DNA from: Ophiothrix spiculata
Taxonomy: Eukaryota > Echinodermata > Ophiuroidea > Amphilepidida > Ophiotrichidae
Assembly (NCBI GenBank): GCA_000969725.1
Contig: JXSR01S027706.1
Strand: one strand, 5' to 3'
Length of the DNA stretch: 24,181 nucleotides
Below, in pieces: positions 1-9,784 of this stretch. The position numbers and the translations under genes are program-made. Positions within the stretch are counted from its first letter, which is position 1; each line of letters starts with the position of its first letter. The notes beneath the pieces are model-generated. The model was not told the DNA's origin. It did not search any database and saw nothing but the letters and a program-made list of their open reading frames with translations.

Positions 1-596
1 GTTGTACCTACTGAAGGGTTATTGTTTATGAACAAATGATAAATCAGTGATTCTGAAAAGAAATTGTGGATGATTATGAAAAGAAATTTTGGATGAAGAC
101 ATATAAATTGGTATTTGTAGTAATGGATTCCAATTGACTTTTAAATAATATTTGATCACACTATAGCTCAGTATAGAAGCAAATTCCTTCATTACAAGTT
201 TGGTTTATTTAAAAGTATATAGCACCCCCTTCATATATCAAGGGGTCAGATTATTGAATTACATACAGTTATAAAGATATGAGGAAATCAATTATGGTAC
301 CATTTTTGCATGAAATTCTATACTTACACCCTATATGACATTTGTTTCACCTTGTATATCCACTTTTTTGTGGTTTGTTGACAATCCTTACAATCATAGC
401 TTTACAATGATATATAATTTACTGGGACTTTAACACAGGAAAAGAATTGCTATGCGTTAAAAAGAAAAGACATGCAAATTCCATTCTACATCAGTGTGTA
501 ACGCAGATTCGTCCTACCTCATAACACAACACCAGTATAGGCCCTTGCATAGACTGACCGGTAAAGTATCTGATATCATGATTGACAGATTAATTA
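1..596. other. AT-rich stretch without recognisable gene
   Basis: I see no credible coding frame, RNA gene or transposon end here. The only local structure is a short imperfect tandem duplication of about 23 bp near 53-97, where GAAAAGAAAT followed by TGGATGA occurs twice. It ends where the candidate transposon starting at about 597 begins. Confidence 0.5.
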
Positions 597-901
597 CGTA
601 TTCTAGGTAAGAGATGGCGCTATGTTATGTTGATATTTGATTGTTGTCTCAAATGGTTGTGTGAGGAACTCCTCATCCTCACTAAGGACCACCTCATACT
701 CATTGAGGAGAAGGTGCTACTCACTGAGTTCGAGGTCGACTTCGCCTCTTTTTCATTTCAAAGACCTCCCTCTTCCTCAAGTAAGTGTTCCTCTGTGAGT
801 AAAGCCTAAGGAAGGGCAATACCTGCCTTGAGCCTTCCTCAGTCAGTCTAAACATTGCGTTTCGGTGGTTACAAAGGCATGAAAATGTATACATTTTATA
901 A

Positions 902-1075
902 CGATTTCGAAGACGTTCTAAGAGGATTCCTATTTTTGACTACAATGTGTATGATGAGGAAGAGTTCAGACAACGAAAAAACGACATTCAATTGGTAGGC
1001 ATTGCTAGCATTAAATACATGGCGCAAGTACCAGATCATATCAGAGGACGAATAACGGTGCACCATTTGTTTTAA
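902..1075 (+). pseudogene. Possible PIF/Harbinger transposase N-terminal remnant
   Basis: A 57-codon open stretch between in-frame stops reads an arginine-rich start, then FDYNVYDEEEFRQR, then LVGIASIKYMAQ. Acidic-aromatic stretches followed by an 'FR.R' segment and a helical 'S(I/V)(R/K)Y(M/L)' segment resemble the region upstream of the catalytic domain in Harbinger transposases. This is a by-eye resemblance only: no catalytic DDE residues are present, and there is no initiating methionine. The 3' half of the stretch also forms one arm of an inverted repeat, which would give such a peptide by chance. Its position inside a TIR-like element is the main contextual support. Confidence 0.25.
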
Positions 1076-1101
1076 GGCTAGTAATGCCGACCAATTGAAT
1101 C
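985..1101. repeat. Imperfect ~42-bp hairpin inside the 597-1975 element
   Basis: The arm at 985-1026 (CATTCAATTGGTAGGCATTG onward) is the inverted counterpart of 1059-1101, with about 80% matching by eye and a loop of about 32 bases. It sits within the larger foldback element. It may be an internal palindrome of the transposon rather than an RNA gene. Confidence 0.6.
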
Positions 1102-2104
1102 TGAGGTTTAGATCGTTTCTCATCATTAATAAGATGAAAAAAATAATATCTTGATGGATGATGCTTGGAACCCCATGACGAATGCTTTCGAAAAATCACG
1201 CGCTTCTCTGACTAAACTCACTCGAGATCCTCATATTGATCCTACCAAGACAATACGCCGGGGAAGTAGTGACGTCATAACTTATGTAAATCACCCAGCA
1301 CGTGCGTTTTGGACCCAAACAAATGATCATGTCCACTAATCATGCGTATTAACACAATAGGCACACGTAAACATACAATTCAGACTGATTTTTCTCGGTT
1401 GGAAGACGAAAATAATGGCAGGGGTCCCGTCCTAACTTGTAATCACAATCATCAGCATAATAGGCCGGCATGTTTTCCCTTATTTTTGTTTTAGACGAAA
1501 GTTATGGTATAAAATCGGAGTCGGACTTTATTCCCCATAGACTTAACGCGTGGCAAAAATGGTCACACCATTTTTTTGGGTCCAAAACGCACGTGTTGGG
1601 TGATTTTTAAACATAAATGATGACGTCACTACTTTCCCGGCGTATTGGTCTGACCTTTGAATTGTTCATTTATGGTTTTGTGATTTTGGATAATGAAAGG
1701 TTGGACCTGTATAACGTATATAGATTCCATATTATCAGTTATAACATGTTGTTCAGTAATAGCCAGCACCGGTTATAACAGTGCAGGCTGACCTCAATCA
1801 AGTGAAACTTGAGGAATCTCCTTGAATAAAAAAATGGCATTATTTCCGTAAGGCTGATGTATACCTCAAAGAGACAGAGGTAGACCTTCTCCTTTTCCTT
1901 GAGTTACACTTGAGTCCTCACTGGAGTGTGAGTGTAGGATGAGGTTGAGTGTGGTCTTAGAATACGGGCCATAGATTAGGAAATTTACATGGAAATGCTA
2001 TTCTGGTGATGTGAAAGCATTTTCAGAGATTTGTATACATTTATATTTTATAAGTATAACTAACAGAAGGGAGCTATTGGAGTTGGTGTTTTCTTACACT
2101 GGCG

Positions 2105-2460
2105 TATTCAATTATATGAAACACTTGCTTTGTTTGGCGGTAAAATATCAAATTATAAGATAGACTAGAATAGCTAACAACAATACCGTTTTTATTCATT
2201 TTGCGAGTCTTTACTTTTGTCTTCCATAGTACCGCTTTTTTAAATGTTAAATTTAATCTTAAACAGCCATAATTCTCCGTTTAAGTTGGAAAATAACAAA
2301 CACGACAATTTTATAAACCTTGAAATGCTTTTAGATTTTCTATACATGTGCTGCAATTTCTTGGGAACTTGCATACTCAAGCTGGACTTTGTGGTTGAAC
2401 CAAATTTCAGAGAAAAAAACCTTGACATTTTCATCTGTAAGAATACGATTGCAGTTAATG
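2105..2460 (+). repeat. Diverged copy of the segment at 8340-8670 / 12550-12890
   Basis: Same-order matches with both tandem units are plain: GGCGGTAAAATATCAAATTA, TACATGTGCTGCAAT, TCTTGGGAACTTG, GCTGGACTTTG and CAAATTTCAGAGA all recur in the corresponding order near 8380-8630 and 12590-12860. It is a third, partial and more diverged copy of the duplicated segment, upstream of unit A. The frames open here (2240-2613, both strands) are not conserved in the other copies, so I read the block as non-coding repeat. Confidence 0.8.
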
Positions 2461-3899
2461 AATTGTTTACCTAAACATTGTTTTTTTGGTTTTACATTAC
2501 GTGATAACAGTAGAAATGCTGTAAATGTCTTTGAAATGTTGAAAAACAAGTTTTATTTATTACGGTCAAAGATTTTAAATGACCAAGGCCAAAATCACCT
2601 TACGGGTTCTTAAATGAAACAAAATAAATTCACTTAAATTTGGAATAAGTTTTAACAATTTAATACAAGTACTTTCTTTTAGCACAATTAAAACACAAGT
2701 ATAAATATCTAAATTTTACCTTATATAAGAAACTTACAGTTTTGAGATACCACTGCGAAATCCGCGCGATCCTAGTATATTTCACAAAGTTTATATTTCA
2801 TGCTATAGTCTGAGATTGTTCATTAATGTCCACGACATTAAAATCTTGAGTAAACTTGCAGTCGTATCCTTGCAATTCACAAGTCCCGGAATCCAGCTGG
2901 CAAAAGGTAAATCCAAAACTTTCCTTGCGAAATCAAATGGCGATTTCACACAATTGTCCAACAATCACAACGAAGCTCCACTTGGCTTAAAAGCTGAATC
3001 CAACGCACATAATCCACTCGGAAATTAAATATTAAAATAACAGTTTGTCTTTAATTCTCCATCCGTTGTTTTCCAACTATCGTTATCTCCAATCTCCATC
3101 CAAAGTTTAATTAGCAAACTCCACTCAGCTGTAAAACTCCGTCCACCAAAATCAACTCGTCAATAAGTTCTCAAGCTACTCCAAAGTCAATTCCACTTTA
3201 TCAGAATAACTGCAACTTGTCAAAATCCATCCACACAAAACAGCGCCCATTTCACTTCTACCTCAAGACTGGAAAAATTGTCCAGACCTGTTTAAAAAAC
3301 ACCGATGTCATTATTATTTCAGTACACTAGGGATTTCCCACAATCCATTTATAAAGTTAAAGTAAGCACAAAAACCTTATATGGCAATTGGGAATTTCCA
3401 AAAGTTAATTAAAGTCACAGTCTTAGTGATGTCATCATGGAAATTCCCATATCTCAGTTAGATCTGATTGGCTAGTTAAATTTATGCAAATGATAGGTTC
3501 ATGCAATCACGCCTACAATTGGAAATCACCATAAAGTTGCAAAATAAGATTCACCCAGAAAAAGTCCCTTTCTGTGGCAATCAAACATCTCAATAATTAA
3601 GCTTCACTAATTAAATTATTAATTAATTGACAAAAACAAATAATTCAGTTTCACATAACATGGTGTTTAAAAAATATCTTAAATCTCTAAATATTCAATT
3701 TGTAATTTGGTAATTATTAGCTAATTAATAAATGATTAATTACATGACTTATTCGCGAATATGAACTTCATTTTATCACCAGGTAAAATTTCTTAAATAT
3801 ATGGTGGGGAATTACAAAATAAAGTTAGTCAATCAAACTTTAGCATACCTAAATACCCCCTTCCTGACTTCTAATATATATAATATTTCTACACAGTAT
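2461..3899. other. No gene seen; C-over-G skewed stretch and an 11-bp inverted repeat
   Basis: No coding frame, RNA gene or mobile-element end is recognisable. Positions about 2860-3300 have a marked excess of C over G on the plus strand, with recurring TCCA/CTCCA words. An 11-bp perfect inverted repeat, GGGAATTTCCA at 3390-3400 and its complement at 3438-3448, encloses a 37-base loop. A stretch near 2473-2520 (CCTAAACATTG and TTTTACATTACGTGA) weakly resembles 15631-15675. Confidence 0.45.
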
Positions 3900-4880
3900 G
3901 TGATCCAAGCAATATCGAGTTCAAGTTATTGAAAGACTTGTGATTCCTGCTTCATTGTGGTTGGTCCAAATGTGAATGAAATAATATTAATCGAAATGAA
4001 ATAAATCAAACACAACGGTGCCTGTGAAACAAAATACCGTACAGCAAGTACAAAAATCAGAAAATCAATTTACAGAGACAAGAAGAAACAGAGAAAATTA
4101 CTCAACAACATCCACAGGATATTTTTCGTGTATTTTTCATGATTTAGATCATAATCATTACACCTCAGGGATCGTAATTATTATACCCTAGGAAGATTTG
4201 CAAGGAAAGGCAAAGAATATTTGTCAAGATTGATCATAATTATTAACAATTAGGAAGCACATGAACTACACGGGAGTAACGATTTGAGAGAATAGCTTGA
4301 CACATATATTTTCGATGGCCTTTCATTTTTATACAGGATATGTTTTATATTGTAGCATTTGCTACAAAAAGGAGTCAAATATTGCTTTGATTGACGACGA
4401 ATATTTATGTCTGGTATAAGGTCGCGTAACTCTTGTGGACTCAGAGTGATTTGCGCTATTCCATTATTTCAAATGCTATGAGGGTATCTAGAAACAAATT
4501 TCTAGAATTCAATTACACCCATAGGATATTTTTCATATATGGATTATTATTATACCAAAGAAATCTTTGCAGCCTACCACAGATCCGAAATATTATTATA
4601 TTCTGTTATTATGTCCAAGCTTTGAAAACACAACTGAAGAAAAATATTATATTATTTTATTTTATTTTTGAAGATTGAAAACCCCTTGGCCACTAGTTTT
4701 TAACATACATGTCGCTAAAGGGTAAGTTAATACATTGACAGGGAAATCTGATATCTTGAAGCAATTGATTCTGAATAATTTTCATGAAAAGGCATCAGTT
4801 GCCATTTTCTTGGTACGCTGTCAACATTAATGGCATGTCATTTACTCATTGAAACTTAATTCCGACGCATGTGGCATATC
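3900..4880 (+). repeat. Segment duplicated at 20270-21430
   Basis: Collinear matches to 20270-21430 include CCTGCTTCATTGTGG, GGTCCAAATG, AACAAGAAG/GACAAGAAG, ATCGTAATTATTATACCCTA, GATCATAATTATTAA, ATTTGAGAGAA, TTTTGATTGACGA/TTTGATTGACGA, ACCCCTTGG and TTTTACTCTTTGAA-type words. Divergence is substantial, with many indels. The block precedes unit A and probably belongs to the same ancestral unit, because in the distant copy it is followed directly by sequence matching 7915-8240. No coding potential is apparent. Confidence 0.75.
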
Positions 4881-5135
4881 AAAGATAATGTTTTATTTTT
4901 CAGTGAGTGTAAAGTAAACGTGGGTCTTTCAAATTGAATACAAGGTGTAGAATAAAATCTTGGCTTCAGTTAATCACAGTTTGTGCCAAATGATGAAAGT
5001 GAAGACACACCTTTGTTTGACAAGATAAAAATTGAGTGTCTTTGGGTAACAAAAATAAATTGGGGTTTGAGTGAGAGAAGACAGGGTTACATGGGTGACA
5101 TCTCACAAAACATGATTTGTGTTTTTTTGCATATA

Positions 5136-5228
5136 GGGGTGGGTGGGGTAATGGAGGTGTGGGTGTGGGGTTTGGGTGTGGGGGTTTGGGGATGTGGGGT
5201 GTGGGGGTGGGGTGGGTGTGTGTGTGTC
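5136..5228 (+). repeat. G-rich minisatellite-like tract with many G-runs
   Basis: More than a dozen runs of three to five G, separated by T, TGT or TTT, fill about 90 bases (GGGGTGGGTGGGG type), ending in GTGTGTGTGT. This matches the usual pattern for G-quadruplex-forming DNA. The paralogous site in unit B at 9724-9784 is mainly TG-dinucleotide repeat, so the array has changed since duplication. ORFs read across it (valine/glycine/tryptophan, or proline/histidine on the other strand) are artefacts. Confidence 0.85.
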
Positions 5229-5739
5229 TGGTAAATAAATAAATGATGCCAATTTGTTATGAATTGTTTATGAATAATTACATTTAATTTCATGTTCTTA
5301 CGAAAATCCTCAGGCAATCATACCAAGAGTCATCGCTGCACGTTATTGGGGCAATACATCTAACTGATTGGTGCAAATGATATGACATGTTAGTGAGAAT
5401 TCTAGGTAAGCTTATACTTATTAAAACTCACACCTACGGGCATATCAACATGACACCCAATTAAAATACAATTTGATATGTTTTCACAGTAAATGATACC
5501 AAACAAAATGTCAAAATAATAAAACAAGCTTTCCAAACTTTTCTACATGTGTATAAATTTATTTCGATTTTTGTTTATTTCTAAGATTCAGTCCCTCCCA
5601 CCTATAATTTTTAGCAATTCTCTGTAAAAAATTCCGTTGTATGATGATGTCTTGGGAATTGAACAGAAGGACTGCACTTTGTGTAACAATGAATTTTAAT
5701 AACCATGTGATGTGGAAGCAAAACGATGCACTAAACATT

Positions 5740-7000
5740 GCATATTAAATAATCCTCCATATCTCAGTATACGGCAACTCCAGGAAGGTGTGTTTCTTCA
5801 TAGTTGTTACTATACATGTAAACTTTAAACCAAGACCTCTTTTGTGCATATCTGGGATGATACAGCGACAAAGGGAACCTTAAAAGCACACAAACCTCTT
5901 GAAATTGGGTCCAAACTCGTGCACAATAATATGGAATTAAGGAAATTAAATTTGCCATAGTTTCTTCAATGCATTAACTGGACGCGTGTAATTTTACAGG
6001 GTTGTTTTACAAATGGTTGGTTAGAAATTATGACCAGTCATTGTTTGCGTTAAATTCCACTCTTTATGCGGACATTCCACTCGTGATTGGATCCCGATGG
6101 GTATCTCAGCCCAAGTATCAAGCACAGCCTAAACTTCATCCCTGTACATTGATACGTGCTTGGACTAAATTTGAAGTATATTGCCAAGATGGCCGCATCA
6201 GAGCTGCAAATGTACAGAGTAAAGTTATATTGAAGAGCGCATACTATTAACGATTCATTTAGAAGAAGTTTTAAAATTGCTTTCGGGTGCTTTACATGCA
6301 GTTGGAAAATTGGCCCTGACTACCTAGGAAGGCAGCCTCCATCAGCACCAGCACAGACGCATTCTAGAAGCCTTGATAGTGTCATTGGCTAGAAGCATCT
6401 TTGTAAACAATTTTGCGCTCCACTGACAACGCTCACCCTCGTCGTGCTCGTACAATCCGGACTTCACTGTAAGATCTGGGTGTTGGGTTGTTGCCTTGTC
6501 TTCGGGTATCAATCCTATTTATTGAGAACATCTGGGTTAAGAAACACGTTGGATTAATAGCATAATTATATTAAACCACCGAGGTGAAGGAGTTCTTTTT
6601 GGCTGAGATACCCCAAAGAACTCTCTAATTACCAATGGACAGCATCCCATGGAGAGTCTAGACGTCGCACGCTTCTTAATGAGTACATGTATAATTGTAT
6701 ATAGACTTTCGCGATACTGCAGAATATTGCCCTACTATGACAAAAGGAAGTAAGTGACAAACGAAATGCGATTGGCTAACATGTACATATCTCCCCGCCA
6801 AATATAAGTACAACTCACCAGAAAGTGAATAATTTACATGTTGAAATAAAGGTTACCTACGTTTGTGCATGGAAAGTATTGCACAAAAACATAAATTGCA
6901 ATTTACATAACCACCACAAAAGGAATTAAAGAACATGTTCAATGATTGTTTTTATTCATTTTTGGACATTGTTTAACCTTATCTGACTCGATTGACATCT
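5740..7000. other. Unit A-specific segment, unidentified
   Basis: Between the shared blocks ending at about 5740 and restarting at about 7000, unit A has about 1.26 kb where unit B has about 275 bp (10350-10625), and I cannot align the two. The segment is less AT-rich than its surroundings at 6290-6670. It contains a perfect 9-bp inverted repeat, GAGTTCTTT at 6590-6598 with its complement at 6615-6623. Two short frames, 5764-5958 minus and 6002-6250 plus, lack any motif I recognise and have no paralogue to test. No clear terminal repeats or target duplication were found. It could be an insertion in A, a deletion in B, or both. Confidence 0.45.
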
Positions 7001-7145
7001 GGCAGCATTTGCTTTTGTAAGCTTAAAAGTTAAATAAACCTCGTTATTTAATCAAATTTGATTAAAATTGCTTCAAATCATGTTTTTCGCTTATAACTGA
7101 AGAGTTTAAAGTTATGACTTACATCCTTTTGTCATGGAAGGGCAA

Positions 7146-7660
7146 CAGGGGCGTAACAGGTGTTGGTCGCCAGGGGGTAGGGGGGAGCAAAGCCCCAAAA
7201 TATCGCCCTGACGGAGTTCCCCCCCCCATTTTTACCAAAAATTGTTATACAATGTTGGAATTCGCGCGGAGCGGGAAAAAAATTGTTGCAAAACTATGGA
7301 AAATGGTTAATTTTATTTTAAAAATTGACAAAACAACATGACATTTTTTGTTATTTTACATCTTAATTATCAAAAAAGGGGAACCTCTTCCCTTTCCCTT
7401 CCCCTTTTTTATCCTTTTTTCTTCCCCTTTTCTTTTCTTCCCCTTTTCTCTTTCTCCTTCCCCCCCTCTTTTTTTTCCCCTTTTCTTCCTCTTTTTTCCT
7501 TTCCCTTTTTCCCTTCTTTCTTTTCCCTTTTTCTTCCTCCTTTCTCTTCTTTTCCTTCTTTCCCTCCCTTTATTTTTCCCCCTGGGTCCGCGAATTTTCC
7601 CCCTGAGAGCCTTCAGGGGGGCAACTTGCTCCCCCTGCCCCCCCGGTTGTTACGCCAGTG
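7146..7660. mobile_element. hAT-like non-autonomous element (MITE), 515 bp, 8-bp target duplication
   Basis: The element begins CAGGGGCGTAAC and ends GTTACGCCAGTG, so the inverted ends share the CA..GGCGTAAC form typical of hAT transposons. It is flanked by perfect 8-bp direct repeats AAGGGCAA at 7138-7145 and 7661-7668, the hAT target-site length. Unit B at 10771-10778 has a single copy of this octamer (CAGGGCAA, one mismatch), followed by the same ATATGGTTTA, so it shows the empty site. Subterminal G-rich sequence at 7175-7205 and C-rich sequence at 7611-7645 are also inverted relatives. No transposase is encoded; the interior is AT-rich, then a long polypyrimidine tract. Confidence 0.85.
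7384..7583 (+). repeat. 200-bp polypyrimidine tract
   Basis: All bases are C or T except A at 7411 and A at 7572. It lies inside the hAT-like element. Long homopurine-homopyrimidine DNA can form triplex (H-DNA) structures. The two overlapping ORFs across it (7338-7661 and 7348-7692) encode only Phe/Pro/Ser/Leu runs and are artefacts of composition. Confidence 0.95.
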
Positions 7661-7677
7661 AAGGGCAATATGGTTTA

Positions 7678-7887
7678 GCTGGGGGTACTTAGTACAAAAG
7701 GAGAGCAAAATAAAGCTCTCTGGTATTTCAAACGGTCCTTTTTCTTTGCAAAATGTGGTATTTTGATGGAATAATTTTTCAAACAGAAAAATTGTGGTTT
7801 TTGATTAAATTTGACTCAAAGTTAGGGAGATTTGGTACATGGATGGGTGACACGTACCTATCCAAACCAAACTAGAGTACCCCCGGG
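7678..7887. mobile_element. 210-bp insertion with 8-bp target duplication, short TIRs
   Basis: The octamer ATGGTTTA occurs at 7670-7677 and again at 7888-7895, bracketing 210 bp that are missing from unit B, where one ATGGTTTA (10780-10787) runs straight into CTCGAGTAC. The ends are GCTGGGGGTACT and, in reverse complement, CCCGGGGGTACT, giving imperfect terminal inverted repeats of about 12 bp. Eight-base duplications fit hAT-type MITEs, although the terminal sequence differs from the neighbouring hAT-like element. It is non-coding. It lies only nine bases beyond the 7661-7668 repeat. Confidence 0.75.
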
Positions 7888-9282
7888 ATGGTTTACTCGA
7901 GTACATAATGCAGTGTGTACTTATATTATCAAATGACAAAGTGAATATGGTAATATTTGGATAATTTTCACTCGGAACGGGGCGTTATAGAATATTCCCA
8001 AGACATAAGACGATATTAAGATTCAGCGTAGAAGAGAAAGATGAGGGAATCCCTGTTGGTTTGTCGGAACACGGTCTTCCATTTAGTTGCAACAAATGTA
8101 GAACAAAAACAAAATCTTCATATATGATTTAAAGGTCATCGACGTCACTCATCTTTTACTCTAAATATTGTGCTAAAGCACTAGATGATATTTAAACAAA
8201 AACAATCCCGTCGAATAGTATCAAATTCGACACCTGTTTATCTTCATGTATATTCTTCAGTCCAAAATAGAATTTAACTACACATATGGTTGTTATTTAT
8301 GTTTGTCAATAAAGAAGTAGAATTTTCAGAAAGTACATCCTTGAAGCTCTGAACTACATGAAGCACTTGTAATATTTGATGGCAAAATATCAAATTATAA
8401 GGTAGATTAGGATAGCAAAGCAACAATCCGTTATTATTCACTTTGTAAGTGTTTACTCTTGTCTTCAATAGTGCCTCTTTGTTAAATCTTCAATTCAAAC
8501 AGCCACATCTTTCCGTGAAAGTAGGAAAATAATAAAATCCGCAAGTGCTTTTATACATGTGCTGCAATCTCTTGGAAACTTATATAATCAGACTGGACTT
8601 TGACGGTTTAGTGAACCAAATTTTCAGAGAATAAAACCTTGACATTTAATTCTGTTAGAATAAGTACTGTGATATATATTATATATGTAGTGCAGCAGGA
8701 ACTAGATGTTGCATGAATAAACGAATAAGAATCAAAAAAGCATTAGCAACGTATTTGATGATTGACGAAAAATAAAAAGTTAGAATGATAAATAAGCTCT
8801 TATGTATCTGATACAAAGGATTATTGTATATGGCGAACTTCCCGTGAGAAAGGTAACAATATTTTAATAACCTTTTCTGAAAGAATGCAAAGGAATTTGT
8901 CCCGTGTTAAGAGTATTTGACTAAAATGTTTTGTTTTTACCCGGGACAAACCGGAAATCAAGGCTTGTTATTGTAAGCGCTTCAAAATATTTTAAATCCA
9001 ATTTAGGATTTACTTTGAAATATACACGCTCCTCAAAACTGAATACAAATGAAGCAGTGCCGTGAGGTTTAATGTAAGACAATGCCACGATTTGTTCTTA
9101 CTATTTCTACGAAACAAAATCATCATGATCATAGTGTCCATACTATAAGACACGTTTTTATCGAAATGGTTTGGGAAAAAATTCCTCTAATAGAAACATG
9201 TCAAATCTAAGATTAGAAGGACCCTAACATGATAAACAAACCGTTTACTGAAAGCACTCTTGACTTAGGTTGACATGGCCAA

Positions 9283-9545
9283 ATTTTCAGAGAAAAACCC
9301 TTGACATTCACATCTATAAGAATTTAACAGTGACACATATTATACTTTAAATTGCATTAAGTAAAGGAATATGAATCATAAAAACACTAGCAACGAATTT
9401 GTTGATTGAGTAAAAATATGCGCTTAGGCTTTTTATCAAATGCTTGTTGTACTGTTATAATGTTATTTGAAAAAACACAAAGGAATTTGTATCAGGAGAA
9501 TACATGATTCCATTGGTTTTAGCTAAAGACCCTCGGCAATGTCCA
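9283..9545 (+). repeat. Partial copy of the 8620-8900 / 12840-13130 segment closing unit A
   Basis: CAAATTTTCAGAGA, CCTTGACATT, ATTGCATTAAGTAAAGGAAT, AACGAATTTGTTGAT and CAAAGGAATTTGT recur in the same order as in the main units. Its closest relative is 14204-14540, which shares AAAGGAATATGAATCATAAA, and which follows unit B as this one follows unit A. The repeat unit therefore contained an internal duplicated sub-block before the tandem duplication. Confidence 0.75.
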
Positions 9546-9600
9546 CAGACCACAGACGAAAAGCGAAATCCGATTCCGAGGGAGCGCAGCGGAACCAACT
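9530..9600. other. GC-rich island with inverted repeats
   Basis: In an AT-rich setting, this stretch has CCCTCGG at 9530-9536 and its complement CCGAGGG at 9576-9582, a CCACAGA doublet, and TTCCG/CGGAA pairing around GAGGGAGCGCAG. It looks like a fragment of an interspersed repeat present only in unit A. I cannot name the family. Confidence 0.35.
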
Positions 9601-9723
9601 CTTGTTTTCTATTTATAGCATGATTTAATATAGTTGGCTTAGATTGTTTTAGTACAGTTTCTTAGTTTGTAACACAGAATAGGTTCCATGGATGACATCT
9701 CATAAAACACATTCCATATACAT

Positions 9724-9784
9724 GGGTGTGGGTGGTGTGTGTGTGTGTGTGTGGGTGGGGGTGTGTGTGGGGTGTGTGTGTGTT
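9724..9784 (+). repeat. TG-rich microsatellite
   Basis: About 60 bases of (GT)n interrupted by GGG runs. It is the paralogue of the G-rich tract at 5136-5228. Confidence 0.9.

Larger units (their letters stand above)
597..1975. mobile_element. Nested foldback / TIR DNA transposon, possibly Harbinger-like, degraded
   Basis: The right end at about 1960-1975 reads, in reverse complement, GGCCCGTATTCTAAGAC. The left end near 597 carries CGTATTCTA in the opposite orientation, so the termini look like degraded inverted repeats. Inside, CTC/GAGG-rich blocks at 660-830 and 1795-1950 are loosely inverted copies (AAGGAGAAGGT- and GAGGTC-type matches). A much better inverted pair lies deeper, at 1236-1352 and 1540-1662: both contain AATACGCCGGG, AGTAGTGACGTCAT, AATCACCCA and ACGTGCGTTTTGGACCCAAA, at roughly 90% identity by eye. 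The centre is a spacer of about 190 bp. The only coding hint is the scrap at 902-1075. It could be one large foldback transposon or an inner foldback inserted in an older element. Superfamily is uncertain and exact target duplications are not resolved. Confidence 0.55.
5080..9240 (+). repeat. Tandem segmental duplication, unit A
   Basis: Direct copy of 9680-13440. Long near-identical stretches include 5245-5530 versus 9855-10140 (CAGGCAATCATACCAAGAGT, TTATTGGGGCAATACATCTA, TGTTTTCACAGTAA), 7050-7140 versus 10690-10770, 7915-8180 versus 11840-12120, and 8280-9230 versus 12490-13435. No ORF is conserved between copies. Copy-specific insertions account for most length differences: 5740-7000, 7146-7660 and 7678-7887 are found only in A. 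The left limit is approximate (ACATGGGTGACATCTCA versus CCATGGATGACATCTCA). I infer an old duplication that was later peppered by transposons. Confidence 0.85.

Noticed and set aside
2240..2613. Several ORFs on both strands over the diverged repeat copy.
   Set aside because: Not conserved in the paralogous segments at 8400-8690 and 12600-12900.
5087..5317. Opposing ORFs rich in Gly/Val/Trp and Pro/His/Thr.
   Set aside because: They read through the G-rich repeat tract and are absent in the paralogous copy.
6002..6250. 82-codon ORF in the unit A-specific segment.
   Set aside because: No recognisable motif, no paralogue for comparison, and length within chance expectation.
7338..7692. Two overlapping ORFs of 107 and 114 codons rich in Phe, Pro, Ser and Leu.
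   Set aside because: They are translations of the polypyrimidine tract inside a hAT-like MITE; no gene-like composition or motif.
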